Part shown: positions 34,571 to 43,131 of the stretch, piece after piece
Numbering within the stretch: position 1 is the first letter of the stretch
How the letters are laid out: each line of letters opens with the position of its first letter
The notes under the pieces: model-generated
Seen by the model: only the letters and a program-made list of their open reading frames with translations
Databases searched by the model: none
Told to the model about the DNA's origin: nothing
Position numbers and translations under genes: made by a program
Assembly (NCBI GenBank): GCA_964588285.1
Contig: CAZPNX010000011.1
Location: 21,491 to 85,490, forward strand
Direction of reading: 5' to 3'
Length of the DNA stretch: 64,000 nucleotides
Source of the DNA: CAZPNX01 sp964588285
GTDB taxonomy: Bacteria; Edwardsbacteria; AC1; EtOH8

Positions 34571-34600
34571 TATTCCTGCTTTCAAGGATTCCTTATAAAA
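34502..34600. repeat. Intergenic repeat, type D, inverted arms around the tmk stop
   Basis: The left arm AGAAAGCCAGGAATACATGA (34506-34525) and right arm TATTCCTGCTTTCAAGG (about 34570-34586) are imperfect reverse complements. The left arm is translated as the C-terminal tail of Tmk. Confidence 0.55.
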
Positions 34601-34638
34601 GCCTTTGCGGAATCGAAGATATGGAGAAAGGAACCATC

Positions 34639-36213
34639 ATGATATCCAAACGCAAGCTGGCGCTCCTGATCGCCGTGGTAGTGGCCGTATCGCTGGCGGT
34701 GGGAGGGACGGTCGGGCTTTACGCCCAAAGCCGGATAGCCGACACCGTCACCCGGCAGATTTTCATCTTCAACGAGGCCTTCAACCGGGTGATGCGGTTC
34801 TATGTGACCGCCCCCGACCCCCAGAAGCTGATCTACGGGGCCATCAAGGGGATGGTGGGCACCCTGGACCCGCATTCCCAGTTCATGGAACCCTCGGCCA
34901 TGAGGGAGCTTAAATCCCAAACCAAGGGTTCCTTCGGCGGCATCGGCATCCAGATCGGCATCCGCGACGAGATTCTGACGGTGATTGCCCCCATGGTGGG
35001 CACGCCGGCCGCCCGGCTGGGGCTGATGGCCGGGGACCGCATCACGCGGATCGAGGGCAAAAGCACCAAGGGGATCACCACCGAGGAGGCGGTCTCCAAA
35101 CTGCGGGGCGAGCCGGGCACCGACGTCTCCATCACCATCGAGCGCGAGGGCGTGCCCGGGGCCATGGACTTCACCATCACCCGGGCCATCATCGAGATCC
35201 CCAGCATCACCTATCATGGGATGTTGGACGCCAAGACCGGCTACATCTGGCTGACCAATTTTTCGGAGAAGTCCGGGCCGGACCTGGGCCGGGCCCTTAA
35301 GGAGTTGGAGTCCCAGGGCATGAAGCGGCTGATCCTCGACCTGCGCAACAATCCGGGAGGCCTGCTCAACGAAGCGGTAGAGGTCTCCAGTTATTTTCTG
35401 AACAAGGGCTCTTTGGTGGTCTTCACCAAGGGCCGGCTGGCCGAGAACACCGACCGCGACTACAAGGTGACCACCAGCCCCTTGTTCGGGCCGGACAAGG
35501 GGCCCATTATTGTGCTCATCAACCAAGGCTCGGCCTCGGCCTCGGAGATCGTGGCCGGGGCGCTCCAGGACTGGGACCGGGCGCTGATACTGGGCCAGAC
35601 CAGCTTCGGCAAGGGCTCGGTGCAGACGGTGTGGCCGCTGGGAGACTCCATCGCCATCAAGCTTACCACGGCCAAGTATTACACGCCCTCCGGACGCTGC
35701 ATCCACCGGGACAATTCGGCCTGGCAGTCGGGCGAGCTTGACAGCCTGGCCGAGGACTCCACGGCCGCTCCCGAGATCTACTCCACCGTGGGGGAGCTCA
35801 AGCGCACCGTGTATGGAGGCGGGGGCATCACCCCTGACCTGAAGGTGGAACTCCCCCGCTTCAACAAGGTGCAGACCGACCTGGAACGGCGGGCATTGTT
35901 CTTCAAATTCGCCGTCAAGTATGCCGCCGGGCGCAAGGACCTTCCCGAGTCCTTCAACGTCGACCAGGCCATGATCGACGAGTTCAAAGAGCTGGTTAAC
36001 AAGGATTCGACCACCGTCAGCGACAAGGATTTCGCCGACAACCTCGACTACATCAAGCGGGCCATCAAGCGGGAGATCCTCTCCAGCCTCCACGGCGACA
36101 AGGCCATGTACCGTTTCAACCTTTTAAGCGACCCTCAGGTGCAGAAGGCCCAGGAGCTGCTGCAGAAGAACAACAACCTGACGGCCCTGCTCAAGGCGGC
36201 CAACGGGAAATAG
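34639..36213 (+). CDS. ctpA: C-terminal processing peptidase, S41 family
   Basis: About 524 residues. An N-terminal membrane anchor or signal (LALLIAVVVAVSLAVGG) precedes an S41 N-terminal segment (NRVMRFYVTAPDPQKLIYGAIKGMVGTLDPHSQFM). A PDZ domain follows (FGGIGIQI to the GDRITRIEG region), then the Ser/Lys protease core. The nucleophile Ser is in NQGSASASEIVAGALQD and the Lys in TSFGKGSVQ. It trims periplasmic proteins from their C-termini. ATG 34639 has AAAGGA six bases upstream and is preferred over ATG 34621. The tail (about 440-524) is helical. Confidence 0.93.
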   Translation: MISKRKLALLIAVVVAVSLAVGGTVGLYAQSRIADTVTRQIFIFNEAFNRVMRFYVTAPDPQKLIYGAIKGMVGTLDPHSQFMEPSAMRELKSQTKGSFGGIGIQIGIRDEILTVIAPMVGTPAARLGLMAGDRITRIEGKSTKGITTEEAVSKLRGEPGTDVSITIEREGVPGAMDFTITRAIIEIPSITYHGMLDAKTGYIWLTNFSEKSGPDLGRALKELESQGMKRLILDLRNNPGGLLNEAVEVSSYFLNKGSLVVFTKGRLAENTDRDYKVTTSPLFGPDKGPIIVLINQGSASASEIVAGALQDWDRALILGQTSFGKGSVQTVWPLGDSIAIKLTTAKYYTPSGRCIHRDNSAWQSGELDSLAEDSTAAPEIYSTVGELKRTVYGGGGITPDLKVELPRFNKVQTDLERRALFFKFAVKYAAGRKDLPESFNVDQAMIDEFKELVNKDSTTVSDKDFADNLDYIKRAIKREILSSLHGDKAMYRFNLLSDPQVQKAQELLQKNNNLTALLKAANGK

Positions 36214-36238
36214 CCGATAGGGTTTTATCCGCCAAAGG

Positions 36239-36292
36239 CGCGAAATGACGCCAAAGGGCTGAGATTGTTAGCCCACCTTAGCGTATTTCGCG
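36239..36292. repeat. Intergenic hairpin repeat, type B
   Basis: CGCGAAATGACGC (36239-36251) pairs with GCGTATTTCGCG (36281-36292) with one bulged base. It resembles the CGAAA/TTTCG hairpins at 49140 and 50229. Confidence 0.55.
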
Positions 36293-36303
36293 GAAAATGA
36301 AAT

Positions 36304-36783
36304 ATGCCGCGGCTGTTTCTGATCGACGGATACAACCTGGCCTTTGCCTGGCCGCCGGTGCGCCGGCAGATGCTCATTGACAAACAGCAGGGTCGGGAGA
36401 AGTTGCTGGAGCTGCTGGCCAGGTTCAAGAAAAAGACCGGAGCCGCAATGACCGTGGTCTTCGACGGCAGGGATGGCATTTGCCAGGAAAAAACCGGAAC
36501 CGTCCTGGGATTAAAAGTCATCTACGCCCAAAAGCCGATCTCCGCCGACGAGGAGATCTACCGTCTGGTTTCCGCCGCTAAGGACAAAAGCTCCCTGACC
36601 GTGGTCAGCTCTGACCGCCAGGTGGCCGGATTCGCCAGAAGGCACGGAGTCCAGGCCATAGGATCGGGGCAGTTCGCCGGCCAAGCAGAAATGGCCATGG
36701 CCCGAGCCGGGGGGAAGCCCGAAAAGCCGGAAAAGTTCGACGCCGAGGAATGGGCCGAATACTTCGGCCTGAACAAGGGCTGA
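36304..36783 (+). CDS. NYN-domain protein, YacP/Rae1-like putative ribonuclease
   Basis: 159 residues. LFLIDGYNLAFAWP at the N-terminus carries the first conserved Asp and Asn of the NYN (PIN-like) fold. TVVFDGRDG supplies a second acidic site, and SADEEIYRLV plus LTVVSSDRQVAGFARRHGVQAIGSGQFA matches the YacP/Rae1 family. In Bacillus, Rae1 cleaves mRNA on the ribosome. It sits 3 bp before the sirtuin gene, so the pair is cotranscribed. Confidence 0.83.
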   Translation: MPRLFLIDGYNLAFAWPPVRRQMLIDKQQGREKLLELLARFKKKTGAAMTVVFDGRDGICQEKTGTVLGLKVIYAQKPISADEEIYRLVSAAKDKSSLTVVSSDRQVAGFARRHGVQAIGSGQFAGQAEMAMARAGGKPEKPEKFDAEEWAEYFGLNKG

Positions 36784-36786
36784 CCG

Positions 36787-37611
36787 GTGATCATTCCTCC
36801 GGATTTTCTAAAAGCGGTCCGTAAAGCCCATAGATGCGTGGTGCTGACCGGGGCCGGGATCTCGGCCGAGAGCGGTTTGGCCACCTTCCGCAGCCATGAC
36901 GGGCTTTGGCGCCATCACAATCCTATGGAGCTGGCGACTCCGGAGGCCTTCGGCCGGGATCCGGCTCTGGTTTGGGAATGGTACTGGTATAGGCGGGAAA
37001 AGGCTCTCCAAGCCCGGCCCAACCCCGGGCACCGGGCCGTCGCCGAACTCGAGGACCGTTTCCAAAACTTTTTACTGGCCACCCAGAACGTGGACGGACT
37101 GCACCAGAGGGCGGGCAGCCGGCGGATGGTGGAGCTGCACGGAAACATCACCCGGGACCGGTGCACCAGATGCGGAAAAGTCTTTCCCGGAAAGGCGTCC
37201 GGCGGAGGCGGCCTTCCCAGATGCCTCTGCGGCGGCCTGATGAGGCCGGACGTGGTCTGGTTTGGCGAGCCGGTGCCGGCCGAGGCATGGGATCTGGCCT
37301 GGACCGAGTCGGCCAGAGCTGAGATATTCATCGCCGTTGGCACCTCGGGTCTGGTCCAGCCGGCGGCCTCCTTGCCCTTAGCCGCCAAGCAGGGCGGGGC
37401 TTATCTCATAGAAGTCAATCCGGAGCCGACCCTGATTTCGGATATGGCCGATCTTAGATTGCAGGCCATGGCCGGTGAGGCCATGCCGGCTTTGGCGGAA
37501 AAAATAAAAATGGCGAGAAATGGGAAAAGGCAAACATCAAGTAAATATAAATGGGGGAAAAAACATGGCACGGAGCAAGAGCAAGCAGAAGAGGAAGGCA
37601 TTGAAGTTTAA
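36787..37611 (+). CDS. cobB: NAD-dependent protein deacylase, Sir2/CobB family
   Basis: 274 residues. NAD-binding GAGISAESGLATFRSHDGLW, TQNVDGLHQRAGS and catalytic-His ELHGN are present. A zinc ribbon (CTRCGK and CLCGGLMRPDVVWFGE; the second pair is C-x-C) and VGTSGLVQPAASLP complete the fold. It removes acetyl or acyl groups from lysines. The last ~25 residues (from GKRQTSSK) extend past the usual end and are translated from DNA that also encodes the start of a small basic protein in another frame. The start GTG 36787 is 3 bp from the previous stop. Confidence 0.93.
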   Translation: MIIPPDFLKAVRKAHRCVVLTGAGISAESGLATFRSHDGLWRHHNPMELATPEAFGRDPALVWEWYWYRREKALQARPNPGHRAVAELEDRFQNFLLATQNVDGLHQRAGSRRMVELHGNITRDRCTRCGKVFPGKASGGGGLPRCLCGGLMRPDVVWFGEPVPAEAWDLAWTESARAEIFIAVGTSGLVQPAASLPLAAKQGGAYLIEVNPEPTLISDMADLRLQAMAGEAMPALAEKIKMARNGKRQTSSKYKWGKKHGTEQEQAEEEGIEV

Positions 37612-37693
37612 GAGAGCCAGAAAAAGGCTGATGGAAAGAAAGAAGAGGCTGAGGAGCACGGCCGGCGGCGTCAAGGCCACCGGTGCCAGATAG
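37565..37693 (+). CDS. Small, highly basic protein (42 residues)
   Basis: ATG 37565, preceded by GGGGGA, opens a 42-residue frame starting MARSKSKQKRKALKFKRARK, followed by RLMERKKRLRST and ending TAGGVKATGAR. Well over a third of residues are Lys or Arg, the composition of ribosome-associated or nucleic-acid-binding mini-proteins. It overlaps the 3' end of the sirtuin gene by 47 bp in a different frame. No named family is recognised. Coding is supported by ribosome site and composition only. Confidence 0.5.
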   Translation: MARSKSKQKRKALKFKRARKRLMERKKRLRSTAGGVKATGAR

Positions 37694-37719
37694 GCTGTTT
37701 GATGTCTGGCCAATTCAAA

Positions 37720-38910
37720 ATGAGCGCTATCTATTTCGACCACAACGCCACCACCCCGCTGCGGCCCGAGGTGCTGGAGGCCATGATGCCCTATCTTAAG
37801 GAGCGCTACGGCAACGCTTCCAGCATCCATACCTCGGGCCGGGAGGCCAGAAAGGCGGTGGAGGAGGCCCGTCTCAAGGTGGCCCGGGCTTTGGGCTGCG
37901 ATCAGTCCGAGGTGGTCTTCACCGGCTCGGGCACCGAGGCCGACAACCAGGCCATCAAGGGCGCCTTCTTTGCCCTGCGGGAGAAAAGGGACCATTTGGT
38001 TTGCTCCAAAATAGAGCACCATGCAGTGCTGCACGTGCTGGAATATCTGGAGAAGCACCATGGGGCTAAAACCTGCTACCTGGGGGTGGACGGACAGGGC
38101 CTGGTTGATCCCGAGGCCCTCCGCGCCTGCCTTACCGATGGCACTGCCCTGGTTTCGGTGATGCACGCCAACAACGAGGTGGGCACGGTCCAGCCGGTGG
38201 CCGAACTGGCCGCCGTTTGTCGGGAGCGGGGAATTCTGTTCCACACCGACGCCGTCCAGACCTTCGGCAAGCTGGACTGCGACGTCAAGACGCTGGGGGT
38301 GGACCTGCTCTCGCTTTCGGCCCACAAGATTTACGGGCCCAAGGGCGTGGGCGCCCTCTTCATCCGCCGGGGCACCCGGTTGCATTCGTTGGTCCACGGC
38401 GGTGGGCATGAGAGGAACCGGCGGGCCGGCACCGAGAACGTGGCCGGCATCGTCGGCCTGGGGGCGGCCGCCGAATTGGCCGCCAGGGAGAGGGAGGAGG
38501 AATGCCGCAAACTGGCCTGGCTGCGCGACCGGCTGTGGCAGGGCATCCAGTCCCAGATAACCGAAGTCAGACGAAACGGCCATCCCGAGAGGACCTTGCC
38601 GGGAACGCTGTCGGTCTGCTTCCGCTACATCGAGGGCGAATCGGTGCTGTTGATGCTGGATATGAAGGGCATCGCCTGCTCCTCGGGTTCGGCCTGCACC
38701 TCGGGCAGCCTGGAGCCGTCGCACGTGTTGGCGGCCATGGGGGTGCCCACCGAGGAGGCCCAGGGATCGGTGCGCTTCAGCCTAGGCCGGGGCAACACCG
38801 AGCAGGAGGTGGACCTGACAGTGGCGGTGCTCAAGGAGGCAGTGGCCAAGCTGCGCAGCATGTCGCCCATCGCCCCGGCCGGAACCTGCGGCGGTGGCAC
38901 CGCCAGCTGA
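37720..38910 (+). CDS. nifS: Cysteine desulfurase NifS/IscS
   Basis: 396 residues. IYFDHNATTPLRPEVLEAM opens the family. GSGTEADNQAIKGA, SVMHANNEVGTVQP and the PLP lysine in SLSAHKIYGPKGVGALFIRRG follow. The active-site Cys loop is IACSSGSACTSGSLEPSHVL. It extracts sulfur from cysteine for Fe-S clusters or tRNA thiolation. No scaffold protein (IscU/NifU) or MnmA gene is adjacent, so the acceptor pathway is not evident. ATG 37702 is an alternative start six residues upstream. Confidence 0.95.
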   Translation: MSAIYFDHNATTPLRPEVLEAMMPYLKERYGNASSIHTSGREARKAVEEARLKVARALGCDQSEVVFTGSGTEADNQAIKGAFFALREKRDHLVCSKIEHHAVLHVLEYLEKHHGAKTCYLGVDGQGLVDPEALRACLTDGTALVSVMHANNEVGTVQPVAELAAVCRERGILFHTDAVQTFGKLDCDVKTLGVDLLSLSAHKIYGPKGVGALFIRRGTRLHSLVHGGGHERNRRAGTENVAGIVGLGAAAELAAREREEECRKLAWLRDRLWQGIQSQITEVRRNGHPERTLPGTLSVCFRYIEGESVLLMLDMKGIACSSGSACTSGSLEPSHVLAAMGVPTEEAQGSVRFSLGRGNTEQEVDLTVAVLKEAVAKLRSMSPIAPAGTCGGGTAS

Positions 38911-38966
38911 CGGCCCAGGGACAGGGTCGGCGCACAACGCCGGAGAAAATTAATCAGCAACGGAGC

Positions 38967-39815
38967 ATGAAGAACAAGAGATCATCATTCACCAAGGAGA
39001 TGATCGCCATCCTGGGCAAGGACTACGGCGAGAGCTCCGAGATCATGGCCCAGGTGGAGGACCTGCTCAAGGAGAAGGCCCACAGCCTTTACAGCGACCT
39101 GATCTACACCCTCACCCACCTGCATTTCTCCGAGGCCCAGGCCCGCCAGCACTGGGAGAAGATCCTCAAGCACAAACAGCAGATGATCCAGAAGCTGGGG
39201 CGGAACGTCGGGGTGCGGGTGGCCCTGATGGACTATTTCACCAACCTCCATCAGAAGATCGAGAACCCCAAGATCATCGAGCTGGATGTTTTCGAGAAGA
39301 CCCTGCTGTCGGCCATTACCGACGGCCTGACCGGGCTCTACAATCACCGGTACTTCCAGGACCGGCTGGAGGAGGAGCTGGAGCGCAGCCAGCGCTACGG
39401 CCAGCCCGTCGCCCTGCTGATGATCGACCTGGACGATTTCAAACGCTACAACGACGCCAACGGACACATCGCCGGCGACGTGCTGCTGGCCGACGTGGCC
39501 AAAATGCTGCGGCGGACAGTGCGCAAGGTGGACGTGGTGGCCCGCTACGGGGGCGAGGAGTTCGCCGTTATTTTGCCGGCCACCAGGAAGAAAGGGGCCC
39601 TGATCATCGCCAACCGCCTCTGTCAGAAGGCGGCTTCTACCAAATTCCCCAACCAGGAGGTCATGCCCCGGAAGGCGATAACGATCAGCATCGGCCTGGC
39701 TGTCTATCCGGACGACGCCAAGGACAAGGCCAAGTTGATCGATATGGCCGACAAGGCGCTCTATCATTCCAAAAAGGCGGGCAAAAACCAAGTCTACAGC
39801 TACGGGGAGGAATAA
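38967..39815 (+). CDS. GGDEF-domain diguanylate cyclase
   Basis: 282 residues. An N-terminal helical region of about 120 residues has no recognised sensor. The GGDEF domain follows: DGLTGLYNHRYFQDRL, LLMIDLDDFKRYND, RYGGEEFAVILP and ISIGLAVYPDDA. The signature is GGEEF, which is active in the family. An RxxD inhibitory I-site (RKVD) sits five residues before it, so feedback control by c-di-GMP is expected. ATG 38967 follows a weak ribosome site; the frame upstream is a shadow of nifS. It overlaps the next gene by one base of TAATG. Confidence 0.92.
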   Translation: MKNKRSSFTKEMIAILGKDYGESSEIMAQVEDLLKEKAHSLYSDLIYTLTHLHFSEAQARQHWEKILKHKQQMIQKLGRNVGVRVALMDYFTNLHQKIENPKIIELDVFEKTLLSAITDGLTGLYNHRYFQDRLEEELERSQRYGQPVALLMIDLDDFKRYNDANGHIAGDVLLADVAKMLRRTVRKVDVVARYGGEEFAVILPATRKKGALIIANRLCQKAASTKFPNQEVMPRKAITISIGLAVYPDDAKDKAKLIDMADKALYHSKKAGKNQVYSYGEE

Positions 39816-41023
39816 TGGCCGCCGCCGTCAACGATAACGGTCTTGACCGCTATCTTTCGGCCTGGAGGCGGAGGTTACACGCCGCTCCCGAGCTCTCCTT
39901 CCAAGAAAAGGAAACGGCCCGGGCCATCGCTGCCGAGCTTAAAAGGATGGGCATTCAAGTGCGGGCCGGAGTCGGCGGAACCGGGGTGGTGGGGACGCTG
40001 ACTGGTCGGAACGGCGGTAGCTGCCTGGCCCTGCGAGCCGACATGGACGCCCTGCCGGTGCACGAGGAGACGGGGCGCCCCTACCGCTCAAAAATACCCG
40101 ACCGGATGCATGCCTGCGGCCACGATGCCCACTGCGCCATGCTGCTGGGCGCGGCTCGCCTGTTGTCATACCGTCGCTCCGTGTTAAAAGGAACGGTCAA
40201 GTTCCTGTTCCAGCCCGGCGAGGAGACGCCGCCAGGCGGGGCGCTGGGCATGATCCGGGACGGCGCCCTGGAAAACCCTAAGGTGGACGCGGTTTTCGGG
40301 CTGCATGTGGATTCCTCCCTCCCCACAGGAAAAGTCGGCGTCAGGGTGGGACCGATGATGGCCGCTTCGGACAACTTCCGAATTCTGGTCAAAGGCCGGG
40401 GCGGGCATGCCGCCCGGCCACACGACTGTCTGGACCCGGTGCTGGCGGCATCCCAAATCGTGGCCGCTCTGCAGTCCATCGTCAGCCGGCGGGTGGACCC
40501 GGCCAAACCGGCGGTGGTCACCGTGGGCAGGATATCGGGCGGCACCAAGCACAACATCATTCCGGAAACGGTGGAACTGGAGGGCACGGCCCGCAGCATC
40601 GATGTGAGGACAGCCAGGATGATGCCGGCCTGGATCAGCCGGATAGCGGAAAACACCGCCCGGGCCGCGGGCCTAAGAGCCTCCGTCGATTACGAGCGCG
40701 GCTATCCGGTGCTGTCGAACGATCCCAGAATGGCCATATTCGCTAAAAATGTTGTGGTTGATCTTTTCGGCCGGAGCTCGATGATCGAGATCAATGAACC
40801 GTTGATGGGCGGGGAGGACTTCGCCTATTACCTGAAGGAGGCGCCCGGCGCCTTCCTGCGGCTGGGCAGCCGCTCCGGCCATTCGACCTCCTACCCCTGG
40901 CACCATCCCAAGTTCGATATAGACGAACGGGCCATGCCGGTGGGGGCCAGGCTGCTGGCGGGGTTGGCGGAACGATTCTTAGGCAATCAAAAAACTAAAC
41001 CGCATAAAATAACGGTAAATTAA
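39815..41023 (+). CDS. M20 family amidohydrolase / metallopeptidase
   Basis: 402 residues. RRRLHAAPELSFQEKETA starts the family. ALRADMDALPVHEETG and HACGHDAHCAMLLGAARLL carry metal ligands, then PGEETPPGGALGMI and MGGEDFAYYLKEAPGAFLRLG follow. This pattern fits the hippurate hydrolase / N-acyl-amino-acid amidohydrolase group. It cleaves N-acyl amino acids in the cytoplasm. A GGGGAGGA ribosome site sits within the end of the GGDEF gene. The precise acyl substrate is not determined. Confidence 0.93.
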   Translation: MAAAVNDNGLDRYLSAWRRRLHAAPELSFQEKETARAIAAELKRMGIQVRAGVGGTGVVGTLTGRNGGSCLALRADMDALPVHEETGRPYRSKIPDRMHACGHDAHCAMLLGAARLLSYRRSVLKGTVKFLFQPGEETPPGGALGMIRDGALENPKVDAVFGLHVDSSLPTGKVGVRVGPMMAASDNFRILVKGRGGHAARPHDCLDPVLAASQIVAALQSIVSRRVDPAKPAVVTVGRISGGTKHNIIPETVELEGTARSIDVRTARMMPAWISRIAENTARAAGLRASVDYERGYPVLSNDPRMAIFAKNVVVDLFGRSSMIEINEPLMGGEDFAYYLKEAPGAFLRLGSRSGHSTSYPWHHPKFDIDERAMPVGARLLAGLAERFLGNQKTKPHKITVN

Positions 41024-41025
41024 TC

Positions 41026-41493
41026 ATGAAAACGCTGGTTGTATTTTACTCCCGCGACGGCCACACCAAGGCGGTGGCCCAGGAGATAGCCAAAACCCTC
41101 GGTGCGGACCTTGAGGAGATCGTCGATAAAAAGAGCCGCCAAGGCATTATCGGCTGGCTGCTGGGCGGACGGGACGCCACTAAGAAAAGGGAGACCGAGA
41201 TCGACCCTCTCAAATGCGATCCGGCCCAGTACGACCTGGTGGCCGTGGGCACGCCAATCTGGGCATGGAACATGGCCCCTGCCGTCCGCACCTATCTCAC
41301 CCAGAACAAGGGGAAGATAAAGTCGGCCGCCTTCTTCTGTACCCAGGGCGGCAGCGGGGGCGAGAAGACGTTCGGGTACATGGAGGAGATACTGGACCTT
41401 AAGCCCAAAGCGACCCTGGAGCTCAACGCCAAAGAACTGGCCAGCCCGGATAAGGACAGAAAGATGGCTGAGTTCGTCTCCAAGCTGAAGTGA
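41026..41493 (+). CDS. Flavodoxin-family protein
   Basis: 155 residues. TLVVFYSRDGHTKAVAQEIAKTL is the FMN phosphate-binding loop, and GTPIWAWNMAPAVRTYL with FFCTQGGSGG provides the isoalloxazine and ribityl contacts of flavodoxin/WrbA-like proteins. It acts as an electron carrier or small flavin reductase in the cytoplasm. It starts 2 bp after the amidohydrolase stop and its own stop overlaps the next ATG, so the genes form one unit. Confidence 0.88.
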   Translation: MKTLVVFYSRDGHTKAVAQEIAKTLGADLEEIVDKKSRQGIIGWLLGGRDATKKRETEIDPLKCDPAQYDLVAVGTPIWAWNMAPAVRTYLTQNKGKIKSAAFFCTQGGSGGEKTFGYMEEILDLKPKATLELNAKELASPDKDRKMAEFVSKLK

Positions 41494-43058
41494 TGAAAAT
41501 TTCGGGCAGGATAAAGACATTTCTATCGGCCGTCTTGGGATTGGCGTCGGCCGCCGCCTGGGCCGGGCCGGGCGACTGGGAACATTTCCGGGCCTTTGGG
41601 GGGAGGACGGCCGCCGGCGAGGTCAAAACCCTGATAGCCGACGCCAGATACCTTTACGCCTTTTCTGCAGAGGGCGGACTGCGCTACGACCGGCTGATGG
41701 AGAAGTGGGACTTCGGCTTCATGGGGCGGGCGCCGGACTTCGCCTACGACTTTTCGGCCTTGGACCAGGTAACCGGCGACATCTACTTTATATCCGGCAA
41801 CCGGGCCGTGCCCTACCATCCGGCCTCGGATATCTATTACGGAGGGATGCAATTTCCCGGCAGGATCCAGGAGATCGCCTTTGCCCCGGATAGAATTTGG
41901 GCAAAGACCAACACCGGCCATTATTCCTGCGACCGCTTCACCAAGACGGTGCAGTCGGAAAAGGAGCCGCCGGCCGGGCTGGATTGGTTCGGCCAGATAA
42001 ATATTAAAAGCCTGCGCCAAGATGCCCGGCTGGCCTTCCTCTCTCCATTTTTGCTGATGGATCGTTATGCCGAACTTCACCCGCTGACCGCAGTTGTCTT
42101 GGAGCCGGCCACCTCTAATGTTTGGGTGGCCTACCGGGGCATGGGCCTGTGGCGCTACGACCGGCTGACCCGCCGGGGCAGCCAGGTGACCCGGGGATTT
42201 CTGGCCAGCAGCGATGTCAGGGCCGCCTTCACCTCCCAGGGCAGGCTGGCCTTGGGCGGCAGCGGCGGAGTGACCGTCATCGATGACGGCGGGGCCAATT
42301 GGCAGCAGATGGACCGGCTTTTCAACCTGGACCTGGCCTCCTATCAAATTAACTGCCTGGCCTTCGACCGGAAAAACCTTTTCATCGGCACTTCCCAGGG
42401 GCTAATCTGCCTGGCCCAGGGGGAAAATTACGCCTCGGTCATCGGCACCTACGACGGCCTTCGCCACCAGGACATCAAATGCCTGGACCTGGAGGGCGAC
42501 AGTCTGTGGATCGGCACCCCCCAGGGGCCGGCCCTCTATGTAGTCAGTGCCAATGCCGTGGCCGGAACATGGCCGGAGCTGGACCGTTTCGAGATTAGGG
42601 GCGTAGCTGCGGCCGAAGATAAAATATATCTGGCCACCGACCGAGGGGCGGTGGTGCTGGAGGGGGCTGACACCCTGCGGCCGCGCTGGCTGGAGAGCCC
42701 GGAAGCGCCGGAACTGGTCCGGGAGCTGGCGGCAGTGGTTTTCGACGGCCAGGTGCTGTGGTGGCTGGCTCCCGAGGCGCTGCTGGGGTTAGACATCAGA
42801 ACCAAGCGGTGGACCCGGTTCATGGCCGCCGGCAACTACCTGGCTGGGAAGGGCACCTGCCTGGCGGCCGACAGCCTCAACATCTGGGTGGGAACCGATG
42901 CCGGACTGGCCCGATACTTCCGGGACCACGACCGCTGGTATGTCTACCATCCGGATGACGGACTGATGGACGACCGGGTTTGGGCGGTGTGTTCGCACGA
43001 AGGTTTTGTCTGGGCCGGAGGCCCTAGGGGCGTCAGCCGTTTCCGCTGGGCCAGATAA
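41493..43058 (+). CDS. Secreted beta-propeller protein
   Basis: 521 residues with a signal peptide (TFLSAVLGLASAAAWA). Repeated short blade motifs follow, such as NVWVAYRGMGLWRYDR, NLFIGTSQGLICL, SLWIGTPQGPALYV, KIYLATDRGAVVL, NIWVGTDAGLARYFR and FVWAGGPRGVSRFR. These resemble the Reg_prop blades of two-component sensor propellers, but no kinase domain follows. It is likely periplasmic or extracellular. The start ATG 41493 overlaps the flavodoxin stop (TGATG). Function unknown. Confidence 0.75.
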   Translation: MKISGRIKTFLSAVLGLASAAAWAGPGDWEHFRAFGGRTAAGEVKTLIADARYLYAFSAEGGLRYDRLMEKWDFGFMGRAPDFAYDFSALDQVTGDIYFISGNRAVPYHPASDIYYGGMQFPGRIQEIAFAPDRIWAKTNTGHYSCDRFTKTVQSEKEPPAGLDWFGQINIKSLRQDARLAFLSPFLLMDRYAELHPLTAVVLEPATSNVWVAYRGMGLWRYDRLTRRGSQVTRGFLASSDVRAAFTSQGRLALGGSGGVTVIDDGGANWQQMDRLFNLDLASYQINCLAFDRKNLFIGTSQGLICLAQGENYASVIGTYDGLRHQDIKCLDLEGDSLWIGTPQGPALYVVSANAVAGTWPELDRFEIRGVAAAEDKIYLATDRGAVVLEGADTLRPRWLESPEAPELVRELAAVVFDGQVLWWLAPEALLGLDIRTKRWTRFMAAGNYLAGKGTCLAADSLNIWVGTDAGLARYFRDHDRWYVYHPDDGLMDDRVWAVCSHEGFVWAGGPRGVSRFRWAR

Positions 43059-43131
43059 AACAAATTCGCTAAGCGAAGCCCAAAACCCTAATAAGGCCGC
43101 CATTCTTAGGCATTATTACGATACAACAAGT

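Noticed and set aside
34582..36093. Long antisense open frames (for example here, and at 5426-6601, 45080-46708, 17293-18555 and 20198-21505 on the minus strand)
   Set aside because: They lie opposite genes with clear family signatures, have biased compositions rich in His, Gly, Arg and Pro, and show no recognisable domain. They are by-products of the high GC content.
38502..38966. Upstream extension of the GGDEF gene frame into nifS
   Set aside because: The extension is the out-of-frame reading of the nifS C-terminus. ATG 38967 gives a sensible N-terminus after the nifS stop.
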